From positions 1 through 12,713 of the forward strand of contig JACQYP010000051.1 of assembly GCA_016208205.1 (NCBI GenBank): a DNA stretch of 12,713 nucleotides. Reading direction: 5' to 3'. Under the pieces are notes generated by a model. That model made no database searches. It was not told the DNA's origin and saw nothing but the letters and a program-made list of their open reading frames with translations. Position 1 is the first letter of the stretch. Each line of letters opens with the position of its first letter. The DNA is from Candidatus Desantisiibacteriota bacterium. GTDB lineage: Bacteria > UBA9089 > CG2-30-40-21. The position numbers and the translations under genes are program-made. Of the stretch, positions 1 through 6,320 are shown one piece after another.

Positions 1-208
1 CAATCGTCTTCCCAAGACCAACCTCATCAGCCAGAATTGCTCCTTTAGAAAGCGGTGAACGAAAAGCAAAAAGAGCGGCTTCAATCTGATGGGGATTGAG
101 ATCAACCTGAGCGTTAGCAAGTGTTGAAGATAACTTTTCTAAGCTATACGAAGCACATCTCTTGGTTCATTCATATGCCAAATATTTTGCATGATATTTT
201 GTAATCAC
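1..208 (-). pseudogene. SNF2-family helicase, N-terminal fragment with premature stop; runs off left edge
   Basis: The reading frame begins at a GTG (208-206) six bases after an AGGA. It encodes VITKYHAKYLAYE, then hits an in-frame TGA (169-167), then continues open to the window edge with TKRCASYSLEKL, a VDLNPHQIEAALFAF segment and the Walker A motif ADEVGLGKTI. From memory of this helicase family, the N-terminus usually reads like 'ITPYHAKYFA(H/Y)ELT(K/R)R' followed by 'VDLNPHQIEAAL'. The TGA therefore replaces a conserved Leu, and TTA to TGA is a single change. No ATG, GTG or TTG occurs in frame between the TGA and Walker A, so a clean restart is not available. The rest of the gene lies outside the window. 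These proteins are ATP-dependent DNA translocases often found in restriction-modification loci. The break is seen directly; whether it is real or a sequencing error cannot be told. Confidence 0.75.
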
Positions 209-299
209 AGTACATCCTACTTATTTGACAAAGACTTCTGTAAATCGGCGAAGCTAAGAGCTTTGCACCACGATGCTATGATACCAATAACGAATTCAT

Positions 300-480
300 A
301 GTGCGAGGCTTCAGACTCGCTGATTTAGTAAGCGTTCACGCCTCAAAGACACAAAGAGTATAAATAGCACACAGATTGCACGAATGAGACGGATTAACAC
401 GGATAAAAATTTATCGTAACCGTTTACGGTAAACAGTTATCGGTTTACGGCTACAAAAAACCCTGAACCGTGAACCGATT
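300..480. repeat. Cluster of unrelated short dispersed repeats in the gap between the helicase and HIT genes
   Basis: The gap 209-501 holds no supported gene. It contains a GCGAG/CTCGC hairpin (303-307 and 316-320), a 'CAAAGACACAAAGAG' stretch near 352-366, a 'CACAGATTGCACGAATGAG' stretch (370-388) followed by 'ACGGATTAACACGGAT', the small palindrome GTTTAC-G-GTAAAC (422-434), and a 'CTGAACCGTGAACC' stretch near 463-476. That last stretch resembles the repeat at 6321-6402. The types resemble simple dispersed repeats commonly seen in candidate-phylum genomes. Confidence 0.55.
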
Positions 481-501
481 TCTGCAAGCGGTTACCTTTT
501 T

Positions 502-978
502 TCAAGCATACGCCTCCCTAAACCTCTCAAGCGTCTTCCTCGGGTCCTCAACAATTATCTTGGAATTGCTCAATATATCTACAAATCCAAGCTCATTCTT
601 ATATCTTGGTACAATATGCAGGTGTAGATGTTCAATGCTTGCACCGGCAATATTGCCCATATTATAGCCGATATTATACCCGGAAGGGGAATAAAGCCTG
701 TCAAGCACATCAAGGGTTTTTATGGTTAATGACTGTATCTGATTTGTTTCTTCCTCATTCAACTCACGGATGTCCTTGATATGTCTATTGGGGAAAATCA
801 TCACATGCCCCGGGTTGTACGGATATAGATTCAGGGAGATTATCATATCCCGGCTACGATAAACATCGATATTAACTACCGTTTCATCCCTATCCCTGAT
901 TGCACACAGGATGCACTCTACCTTTGGTTTTTCTCCAAGCAGATAATTTTCCAGTTTAGATGGAACAAATAAATGCAT
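502..978 (-). CDS. HIT-family nucleotide hydrolase/transferase (158 aa)
   Basis: This is a histidine-triad protein, a cytoplasmic enzyme family that cleaves nucleotide phosphoanhydride or phosphoramidate bonds (Ap4A-type or AMP-conjugate substrates). The HIT signature HLHLHIVPR is at residues 117-125, with H117, H119 and H121 as the triad and H121 the expected nucleophile. A CILC pair at residues 22-25 may belong to a metal site, as in Fhit/Ap4A-phosphorylase-like members. 'NPGHVMIFPNRHI' in the first half is the usual beta-strand region. Length is normal for the family. The start is well fixed by GGAGG seven bases upstream (GGAGGAAAATAATG), the same leader sequence as ribH in this window. 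The gene is last in the long minus-strand series and is separated from gmhA by 304 bases of repeats, so it may have its own promoter. The exact substrate cannot be read from the sequence. Confidence 0.92.
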   Translation of the reverse strand: MHLFVPSKLENYLLGEKPKVECILCAIRDRDETVVNIDVYRSRDMIISLNLYPYNPGHVMIFPNRHIKDIRELNEEETNQIQSLTIKTLDVLDRLYSPSGYNIGYNMGNIAGASIEHLHLHIVPRYKNELGFVDILSNSKIIVEDPRKTLERFREAYA

Positions 979-1002
979 TATTTTCCTCCAAAATAATTAC
1001 TT

Positions 1003-1276
1003 AGCCGCAGATTTACGCTGATTTACGCTGATTTACGCAGATATTTTTTCGTAACTACTCAGCAAGTGGAATTTACCACGAAGTTTGGAGTGCGAGAGCT
1101 TACTTGCTCTCGCTTTGCTTTGCGAAAGCTTACTTGCTTTCGCTCTGCAAATTGCTGTACCGCAAAAACGGCAGCAAGTAAGCTTTCGCACTCCAAATAA
1201 GCGGACTTTTGCATACAAGCTGAATAGTTACATTTTTTCTTTTATTATCTGTGTTCATCTGCGTCCATCTGCGGCT
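1003..1276. repeat. Dispersed repeats flanking the gap between HIT gene and gmhA
   Basis: The 304-base gap 979-1282 holds no gene. At 1003-1043 'GATTTACGCTGATTTACGC' type units are tandem (about 11-base period). At about 1247-1276 there is a 'TCATCTGCGTCCATCTGCGG' stretch. Between them sits the composite inverted-repeat element at 1084-1197, listed separately. A + strand frame open across this gap into gmhA (1085-1501) is antisense to gmhA and repeat-derived, and I do not accept it as a gene. Confidence 0.6.
1084..1197. repeat. MITE-like composite element, copy 1 (terminal inverted repeats plus covarying hairpins)
   Basis: The terminal arms match in 24 of 25 positions: TTTGGAGTGCGAGAGC... 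starts at 1084, and the opposite arm ending ...GCTTTCGCACTCCAAA finishes at 1197. Inside are two perfect 8-bp hairpins with the same TTACTT loop. One has GCGAGAGC (1092-1099) paired with GCTCTCGC (1106-1113). The other has GCGAAAGC (1122-1129) paired with GCTTTCGC (1136-1143). The A-to-G difference in one arm is matched by a T-to-C difference in the other. A second copy is at 3685-3764. No transposase gene lies inside, so mobility would have to be supplied in trans. Confidence 0.75.
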
Positions 1277-1282
1277 GAAAAG

Positions 1283-1846
1283 TCACTCTCCAAACAACGC
1301 CTGCTCTACAAGCAGACAGATGATATGGATAATGGTAATATGCGACTCCTGTATCCTTGGGGTATTAGAGGATGGGACAACGATACATACATCTGTCTGA
1401 TCCTTGAGCTTGCCTCCATTCCCGCCTGTCAGGCCAATAGTTACAGCCAATTTTTTCTTAGCCATGGCTATTGCTTTAAGTACATTAGGAGAGTTCCCTG
1501 AGGTACTTATGCCAATCACTACATCGCCAGGCTCTGCTAACGCCTCTATTTGTCTTGAGAAAATATCATCAAACCCATAATCATTGCCTATGGCCGTAAG
1601 GATAGATGTATCGGTAGTTAAAGCAATTGCCCCAAGTGCCTCTCGTTCCATCTTAAACCTGCCAACCAGCTCACCAGCCATATGTTGAGCATCTGCCGCA
1701 GACCCGCCGTTACCGCAAATAAGCACCTTTTTATGCTGTCTATAGGCATCAATGATTATTTCTACTGCCGAAGCTACATCCTTTAACGGAATATTATTCT
1801 TGACCTCAATACTCTCACTTATCTGACTGCTTATTATTTTTTCCAT
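1283..1846 (-). CDS. gmhA: D-sedoheptulose-7-phosphate isomerase (187 aa)
   Basis: GmhA converts sedoheptulose 7-phosphate to D-glycero-D-manno-heptose 7-phosphate, the first step of ADP-heptose synthesis for lipopolysaccharide core or S-layer glycans. It is cytosolic and usually tetrameric. The protein is a single SIS domain. CGNGGSAADAQHMAGE (44-59) is the phosphosugar loop with E59 the likely counterpart of the catalytic Glu, GISTSGNSPNVLKA is the second phosphate-binding motif, and H174 in the C-terminal 'HITIIHIICLLVE' is the likely counterpart of the catalytic His. I place the start at the ATG 1846-1844, behind AAGGAGAGG. The frame stays open 23 codons further upstream, but that stretch is repeat DNA (1861-1945) and has no family similarity. 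No other heptose genes are in the window. It follows the SDR gene after a 99-base repeat-filled gap. Confidence 0.94.
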   Translation of the reverse strand: MEKIISSQISESIEVKNNIPLKDVASAVEIIIDAYRQHKKVLICGNGGSAADAQHMAGELVGRFKMEREALGAIALTTDTSILTAIGNDYGFDDIFSRQIEALAEPGDVVIGISTSGNSPNVLKAIAMAKKKLAVTIGLTGGNGGKLKDQTDVCIVVPSSNTPRIQESHITIIHIICLLVEQALFGE

Positions 1847-1860
1847 AACACCTCTCCTTT

Positions 1861-1945
1861 TTAAATCTCGAATCTCGAATTGCGAATCTCGAATCTGTGG
1901 TTCTTCAATTCGCAATTCACGATTCGCAATTCACGATTCTTCAAT
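1861..1945. repeat. Palindromic tandem repeat between SDR gene and gmhA
   Basis: GAATTGCGAAT (1877-1887) is the exact reverse complement of ATTCGCAATTC, which occurs at 1908-1918 and again at 1922-1932. The latter two belong to a perfect 14-base tandem, ATTCGCAATTCACG at 1908-1921 and 1922-1935. Shorter 'AATCTCGAAT' units repeat at 1862-1895. The block occupies nearly the whole gap upstream of gmhA and can fold into alternative hairpins just before its ribosome binding site. Confidence 0.75.
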
Positions 1946-2665
1946 TCACACCCTGCTATCCAGATTAAACACCTGCCCCGAGATACTGGTCATCTGCGTG
2001 AGATTGACCACAAAACAAGCAACCTCATCCAAACTTGAAAGCTTGTGCAAAACACTTATCTTTGCAGCTTGATCCCTTGCTCTGTCAGCAGACATACCCA
2101 TATCAGTCAAGAGATACCCTGGTAAGACAGTATTCACCCTGATATTATATTCTCCAAGCTCTTTAGCTGCGGACATTGATAGCCCCAGTATGCCTGCCTT
2201 TGACGCCGCATAGGCTGCCTGACCAACTTGTCCATGCACACCGGAAATAGATGAAATATTAATGATATGTCCCTCGCCCTGTTTGACCATTATCTCAGAT
2301 ACTGCCCTTATACAGGTGAAGATGCCGGATAGATTTGTTTTAATGATTTTTTCCCACACATGATTTGAGGTTTTTACCAGAAGGGAATCAGATACAACAC
2401 CAGCGTTATTTACCAGTACATCTATCCTGCCCCATAATGAGAGTACCGTATCTACCATAGACCTTACCTGGTCCGGCTTTGACACATCAGCAGGGATTGC
2501 TACGGCATCTCGTCCATTTTCTCTCAGAGCTTGCACCAAATCCTCTGCCTTGTCCTTGCTTTCGTTATAATTAACTGCCACAGCAAACCCTTTATCACTA
2601 AAGTATTGAGCAAGCCTTGCCCCAAGCCCCCTTGATGCACCTGTAATAATTACTACCCTATTCAT
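1946..2665 (-). CDS. SDR-family NAD(P)-dependent reductase, FabG-like 3-oxoacyl-ACP reductase (239 aa)
   Basis: This is a classical short-chain dehydrogenase, most like FabG, which reduces 3-oxoacyl-ACP in the fatty-acid elongation cycle. Visible motifs are the cofactor loop TGASRGLG (8-15), NNAG (86-89), N111, S139, and Y152-x3-K156 (YAASK), so the catalytic tetrad is complete. The protein ends in 'GQVFNLDSRV' rather than the usual FabG ending N-x-D-G-G. This suggests a specialised paralogue rather than the main housekeeping FabG. Its ATG (2665-2663) lies inside the last codons of bioB and overlaps them by 8 bases, with no clear Shine-Dalgarno of its own, so it is probably translationally coupled to bioB. 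The pairing hints at acyl-ACP reduction in making the pimeloyl precursor of biotin, but this is inference from context. Confidence 0.88.
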   Translation of the reverse strand: MNRVVIITGASRGLGARLAQYFSDKGFAVAVNYNESKDKAEDLVQALRENGRDAVAIPADVSKPDQVRSMVDTVLSLWGRIDVLVNNAGVVSDSLLVKTSNHVWEKIIKTNLSGIFTCIRAVSEIMVKQGEGHIINISSISGVHGQVGQAAYAASKAGILGLSMSAAKELGEYNIRVNTVLPGYLLTDMGMSADRARDQAAKISVLHKLSSLDEVACFVVNLTQMTSISGQVFNLDSRV

Positions 2666-3629
2666 CTACTGTTAATTCAAGGTCTTTTATAATCTGCAGA
2701 TTTTCCTCTGGCGGTCTTCCTTGAGTAGTCAGATAATTCCCAATCATTATCCCGCTAGCTCCAGCATAATAGATCCAACTCTGAAGATCCCTTAAGACTA
2801 TCTCCCGTCCCCCGCCTATCCGTATCTCCTGTTTTGGATGAATAAGCCGAAAGATAGCAATTATTCTCAAGGCTTCAAGTGGTGATAAAAGCTTATTCTC
2901 ACCAAACGGTGTACCGACAATAGGGTTTAAGAAATTTATCGGAATAGAGGTAACACCCAATTCCCTTAAGGCTATGGCTAATTGCACCCTGTCATCCCAT
3001 GTTTCTCCAAGCCCGAATATTCCGCCTGAACAGACCTCAAACCCTGTATCCTTAGCAATCTTTATTGTACTTATTCGTTCTGCATAGCTATGGGTAGTAC
3101 AAATATTAGGGAAGAATTTTTCTGAGGTTTCAAGATTATGGTGATATCGTTTTAGACCTGCTTCTTTAAGCCTGTCTGCATAGTCTATGGTTAATTTGCC
3201 AAGAGATGCACAGGGAAGGACATCACTCACCCGAGTCAACCGTTTAATGGCTCTGCAAACCTTATCCAATTCTTCATCCAAAAGCCTTCGTCCACTGGTC
3301 ACTATCCCAAACCTTTTAGCCTTAATCTTACCAGCATAATGCCCGATTTCTAATATCCTTTCTTCCTCAACAAGTGGATAACTTTGAACAACCGTTGAGT
3401 AATGCGATGATTGAGCACAAAACTTACAATCCTCTGGACACCTGCCACTCTTGGCATTAATTATTGTACAGGTATCTATCTTATCCTTCCTGAACTTGCC
3501 TCTCACAGCATTTGCCCAAAAAAGGAGTTCATAGAGTGGTGCCTTGACTAAAGAAATGGCTTCCTTGTCCGTAATATCCTTTCCGCTTAGAGCAGTTTGT
3601 CCTATATTGGTCATCTTTTCATTCAGCAT
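2658..3629 (-). CDS. bioB: Biotin synthase, radical SAM (323 aa)
   Basis: BioB inserts sulfur into dethiobiotin to make biotin. The radical-SAM cluster ligands are C64, C68 and C71 in GRCPEDCKFC. C140 (LPCASLG), C200 (VCSGGI) and R270 (EIRIGGGRE) match three ligands of the E. coli auxiliary cluster. The fourth, E. coli C97, is Gly here (G108 in RFGIVTSG), and there is an additional C177 in 'NICTTHSY'. That pattern is the one I associate with BioB of strict anaerobes, sometimes called type II, in which the auxiliary cluster is a four-iron type. This is family knowledge, not shown here. I chose the ATG at 3629-3627 because AAGGAGGG lies just upstream. The frame extends 15 codons further without a ribosome site. 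A TATAAT hexamer is at 3808-3803 on the minus strand, without a convincing -35. No other bio genes are in the window except perhaps the overlapping SDR. Confidence 0.96.
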   Translation of the reverse strand: MLNEKMTNIGQTALSGKDITDKEAISLVKAPLYELLFWANAVRGKFRKDKIDTCTIINAKSGRCPEDCKFCAQSSHYSTVVQSYPLVEEERILEIGHYAGKIKAKRFGIVTSGRRLLDEELDKVCRAIKRLTRVSDVLPCASLGKLTIDYADRLKEAGLKRYHHNLETSEKFFPNICTTHSYAERISTIKIAKDTGFEVCSGGIFGLGETWDDRVQLAIALRELGVTSIPINFLNPIVGTPFGENKLLSPLEALRIIAIFRLIHPKQEIRIGGGREIVLRDLQSWIYYAGASGIMIGNYLTTQGRPPEENLQIIKDLELTVDE

Positions 3630-3684
3630 ATATTCCCTCCTTATTTGCTTTATTTGTAAGCATTTAACTATCACTCGATGTTTT

Positions 3685-3764
3685 TGGAATGCGGTAGCTT
3701 ACTTGCTGCCGCTTTTAACTAAGGCACAAGAGAAAAGCGAAAGCAAGTAAGCTTTCGCATTCCA
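3685..3764. repeat. MITE-like composite element, copy 2
   Basis: The arms TGGAATGCGGTAGCTTACTT (from 3685) and the inverted AAGTAAGCTTTCGCATTCCA (to 3764) match in 21 of 23 positions over the full arm. Each arm folds as its own hairpin around the same loop as copy 1: GCGGTAGC (3691-3698) with GCTGCCGC (3705-3712), loop TTACTT, one T.G wobble; and GCGAAAGC (3737-3744) with GCTTTCGC (3751-3758), loop AAGTAA, perfect. It lies upstream of bioB. Confidence 0.75.
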
Positions 3765-3871
3765 TATCACCTATTATCATTCCCCAAGCATTATCATCTT
3801 GCATTATATTGGAGATATTCCCAGATTTTTTATACCTCTTGAAAAACTTGAACATCGAATATCAACTAATT

Positions 3872-3940
3872 CAGGCTGTTAGGCTGTAGGCTGTCAGGCT
3901 GTAGGTTCGGAAGTATCCCCTTGCCTTTATACCTACAGCC
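3872..3940. repeat. GGCTGT tandem repeat ending in a 10-bp inverted repeat, downstream of cobU
   Basis: GGCTGT recurs four times (from 3874, 3882, 3889 and 3897) as 'AGGCTGTTAGGCTGTAGG'-type units. The last unit, GGCTGTAGGT (3897-3906), is the exact reverse complement of ACCTACAGCC (3931-3940). The same units occur at about 7365-7388. Placed directly after the cobU stop codon on the minus strand it could act as an mRNA 3' structure, but there is no clear T-run for an intrinsic terminator. Confidence 0.6.
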
Positions 3941-3963
3941 TATTCACCTTCAGCATAGATGAA

Positions 3964-4473
3964 TTACTTTATCCTTACCGGTATCCCGGCAATAACAGTA
4001 TACACCTCTTCTGCTGCACTACAAATAAGTTGATTTGTCTCTCCCAGAATATCAGTAAACATCCTTGCCAATTTATTGGGAGAGATACCAGAAAGCCCAA
4101 CCTCATTTGAGACAACAATAACATCATTGTTTATTCCCCTTAAAACATCAACTAATTCCCCTACCCTTTGGCAAATATCCTCATACCCTTTTCCATCTAA
4201 CAATAGGTTTGATACCCAAAAGGTCAGACATTCTATCAATATGACACTATTATTACGAATAGTTGGCAAAACCTTAGCCACATCCCTTGGCTCTTCAATC
4301 ACCAACCAGTCTCTTGGTCGTGAAGCCTTGTGTTTTTCTACCCTTTCCATGGTCTCATCGTCCAATGGAACACAGGTAGCAATATAAACCACCCCTTTAT
4401 TCTTTTCCATAGCCATCTGACAGGCAAATCTACTCTTTCCGGAGCGGATGCCGCCGATGATAAAGGTAATCAA
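3964..4473 (-). CDS. cobU: Adenosylcobinamide kinase / adenosylcobinamide-phosphate guanylyltransferase (169 aa)
   Basis: CobU phosphorylates adenosylcobinamide and then transfers GMP to give adenosyl-GDP-cobinamide, in the nucleotide-loop assembly stage of cobalamin synthesis or salvage. Motifs are the P-loop GGIRSGKS (7-14), 'YIATCVPLDDETMERVEKH' (30-48) with H48 the expected GMP-accepting His, RPRDW after it, and 'VSNEVGLSGISP' in the second half. Length is normal. The start is a TTG (4473-4471), supported by GGAGG (4485-4481) with a 7-base spacer. There is no in-frame ATG nearby. It follows the PHP gene after only 14 bases. No other cobalamin genes are in the window and I see no cobalamin riboswitch. 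Confidence 0.95.
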   Translation of the reverse strand: MITFIIGGIRSGKSRFACQMAMEKNKGVVYIATCVPLDDETMERVEKHKASRPRDWLVIEEPRDVAKVLPTIRNNSVILIECLTFWVSNLLLDGKGYEDICQRVGELVDVLRGINNDVIVVSNEVGLSGISPNKLARMFTDILGETNQLICSAAEEVYTVIAGIPVRIK

Positions 4474-4487
4474 GATAATGCCTCCGT

Positions 4488-5294
4488 TTACATAGCTTTC
4501 CGTAATTTCTCAACCGCATCCATTGGAACCCGAACAATGCCAATTGTCATCTGTCCCCTGGCTGTGCCGTGGCAATCCGAACCACCGGTGATTAATAATC
4601 TGTATTTTTTTGCTAATTTTTCATAATGTTTCCAGAGCGGCAAAGGATGCATGGGATGATACGCCTCAATTCCTTTAATACCTAATCTGACCAGCTCGGG
4701 AATAATCTCATCACATTTAGAGACCCCCGGATGTGCCAAAACAGGCACACCACCTGCCTCACGGATTATTCTTATCGCCTCTTCCGGTGAAATCCTTGTT
4801 TTTTTTATATAACACGGTTTATTATATCCAAGATATAGATTGAAGGCTTCCTGCACAGATGGAACAACATTCTCCCTGCAAAGAACAGTAGCTACATGAA
4901 CACGGCCAACAGCACCCTTACCGGCTACCTCAAATATCTGCCTGCTATCAATCTTTACGCCTATCGTTGCCAGTCTCTTGACTATCTCATCTATCCGTGA
5001 TACCCTTGCCTTGCGGAAAGCCTCTAATCTCTCATTAAAGCATGAATTATTTATATCCATAAAATACCCCAGGATATGAATCTCATGCTGCATAGCAACA
5101 GCACTTAACTCAACACCAGGTATGATCTCGATTGAGTTAGAAGCATATTCCACAGCCTCTTTTATGCCATCAATTATATCATGATCACAGATAGCTATAG
5201 CCTTTAACCCCATTTCCCCTGCATATGTAACCACCTGCTCTGGAGAAAGCGTAGAATCTGAAAACCATGTATGAATATGTAAATCTGCATCCAT
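4488..5294 (-). CDS. PHP-domain phosphoesterase, RNase AM / YciV-like (268 aa)
   Basis: The protein belongs to the PHP superfamily of trinuclear-metal phosphoesterases. It is closest in layout to YciV/RNase AM, which trims RNA 5' ends and hydrolyses 3',5'-bisphosphonucleotides. Metal-binding motifs occur in the expected order: DLHIHTWFSDS (H6, H8), CDHD (D37, H38), GVE (E62), H73 in EIHILGYF, LAHPG (H188), EAYHP (E210, H213) and GGSDCHG (D240, H242). The substrate is inferred from family only. I place the start at ATG 5294-5292, with a weak AGGA upstream. The frame is open for 34 codons further, but that stretch is the repeat block 5317-5406, overlaps nusB and has no family similarity. It sits between nusB and cobU in a tight cluster. 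Confidence 0.9.
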   Translation of the reverse strand: MDADLHIHTWFSDSTLSPEQVVTYAGEMGLKAIAICDHDIIDGIKEAVEYASNSIEIIPGVELSAVAMQHEIHILGYFMDINNSCFNERLEAFRKARVSRIDEIVKRLATIGVKIDSRQIFEVAGKGAVGRVHVATVLCRENVVPSVQEAFNLYLGYNKPCYIKKTRISPEEAIRIIREAGGVPVLAHPGVSKCDEIIPELVRLGIKGIEAYHPMHPLPLWKHYEKLAKKYRLLITGGSDCHGTARGQMTIGIVRVPMDAVEKLRKAM

Positions 5295-5316
5295 AAAATG
5301 TAGTCCTGCTATATTA

Positions 5317-5406
5317 TCGGTAATCGGTAATCGGTTATCAGGTAATCGGTGAAAGCTGAAATTGGTTATCGGGTGAATGTTTTTCTTACCGATCACCGAT
5401 TACCGA
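5317..5406. repeat. TCGGTAA inverted-repeat block between nusB and PHP gene
   Basis: TCGGTAATCGGT occurs at 5317-5328 and, overlapping, at 5324-5335. Its exact reverse complement ACCGATTACCGA is at 5395-5406, so a 12-bp perfect stem is possible. Further 'GGTAATCGG' and 'GGTTATCGG' variants lie between. The right arm supplies the last six sense codons (SVIGDR) and the stop codon of nusB, so the repeat has entered the coding sequence. Confidence 0.75.
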
Positions 5407-5820
5407 CTCCCTTACCCTCTTCCTCACATTATCTAAGAGTCCATTGATAAACCCGGGAGAATCATCTGAGCCATAAATCTTAGCTATCTCGATAGCTTCA
5501 TTAATAATCACAGCAGATGGAATATCACTGCAAAATACAAGCTCAAACACACCTATCCGCAAGATATTCAAGTCTATTGCAGCCAATCGGCATAGATCCC
5601 AATTCTTACAATACATCTTGATCATCTCATCTATCTCATCTATATTTTCAGACACACCCTTTACTAAAAGCTCAGCATATTCTTTTATCTCTACTGCTGC
5701 CTTTTTATGAAAATCAATGTATGCAGGAAGATTACTTCCTATTTTCCCATAGATCATTTTCATAGAAAAAAGCATCTGCAGGGCAACTACTCTCGACTGT
5801 CTCTTGTTTTTTCTTTGCAT
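5386..5820 (-). CDS. nusB: Transcription antitermination factor NusB (144 aa)
   Basis: NusB binds boxA RNA with NusE/S10 and supports antitermination, mainly on rRNA operons. The sequence shows the family layout of an all-helical protein: the basic N-terminus 'RKNKRQSRVVALQMLFSM', 'AAIDLNILRIGVFEL' in the middle, and 'AVIINEAIEIAKIYG' plus 'FINGLLDNV' near the end. Length is typical. It starts two bases after the ribH stop codon with little Shine-Dalgarno, consistent with coupling. The ribH-nusB pair is a common bacterial arrangement. The C-terminal residues SVIGDR and the stop codon come from a palindromic repeat (right arm 5395-5406 and adjoining bases), so the native C-terminus appears to have been replaced or extended. 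It lies beyond the conserved core, so function is probably kept. Confidence 0.93.
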   Translation of the reverse strand: MQRKNKRQSRVVALQMLFSMKMIYGKIGSNLPAYIDFHKKAAVEIKEYAELLVKGVSENIDEIDEMIKMYCKNWDLCRLAAIDLNILRIGVFELVFCSDIPSAVIINEAIEIAKIYGSDDSPGFINGLLDNVRKRVRESVIGDR

Positions 5821-5822
5821 AA

Positions 5823-6293
5823 TTATTTAATAACCCGATAAAGATTTGCCATCTCAATTGCCGAAAGACCAGCATCAAACCCTTTATTCCCGCTTTTTGT
5901 CCCTGCCCTTTCCACAGCCTCTTCAATAGTATTTGTGGTAAGAACCCCAAAAATAACCGGTATCCCTGTAGAAAGAGAAGCTTGAGCTATCCCTTTGGAA
6001 ACCTCAGCACAGACATAATCAAAATGTGGAGTAGTACCACGGATAACCGCTCCAAGACAGACAATAGCATCATATGCTTTGTTGGAATCAGCAGCTAATT
6101 TATTAGCCAGATACGGGATTTCAAATGCACCTGGGACCCTGAAAATATCTATATCATCATTTGATGCCCCATGCCTGAGCAAGGAATCCAAACACCCGGC
6201 TTCAAGCTTAGAAGCAATAAACTCATTAAAACGACTGACAATAAGCCCAAACCTTAATCCCTTAGCATCAAGCTGTCCTTCATAAACACTCAT
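5823..6293 (-). CDS. ribH: 6,7-dimethyl-8-ribityllumazine synthase (156 aa)
   Basis: RibH condenses 5-amino-6-ribitylaminouracil with 3,4-dihydroxybutanone 4-phosphate, the penultimate riboflavin step, usually as a 60-mer or pentamer. Motifs seen are SRFNEFI (20-26), RVPGAFEIP (52-60), [14 protein letters not shown] (81-94) with H90 matching the catalytic His of Bacillus RibH, and '[11 protein letters not shown]' with R129 matching the phosphate-binding Arg. Length is standard. The start is fixed by AGGAGG with a 6-base spacer. No other rib genes or FMN riboswitch are visible, so riboflavin genes are scattered in this genome. The gene stands directly upstream of nusB. The upstream 121 bases to the preceding gene are repeat DNA, and I see no separate promoter there. 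Confidence 0.97.
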   Translation of the reverse strand: MSVYEGQLDAKGLRFGLIVSRFNEFIASKLEAGCLDSLLRHGASNDDIDIFRVPGAFEIPYLANKLAADSNKAYDAIVCLGAVIRGTTPHFDYVCAEVSKGIAQASLSTGIPVIFGVLTTNTIEEAVERAGTKSGNKGFDAGLSAIEMANLYRVIK

Positions 6294-6320
6294 TATTTTC
6301 CTCCTGAATTTAGAAATGGT

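Noticed and set aside
1..208. TGA recoded as an amino acid
   Set aside because: TGA properly terminates the methyltransferase, DprA-like and pilin-like genes in this window, so a nonsense change or sequence error is more likely.
1085..1501. 138-codon open frame on the + strand
   Set aside because: It is antisense to gmhA and its first part is the inverted-repeat element and other repeats. There is no ribosome site or recognisable protein pattern.
5295..5396. 34-residue N-terminal extension of the PHP protein
   Set aside because: It is encoded by palindromic repeat DNA and overlaps nusB. The conserved protein begins at MDADLHIH.
5732..5950. 72-codon minus-strand frame across the ribH/nusB junction
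   Set aside because: It is another reading frame of two clearly conserved genes and has no family pattern of its own.
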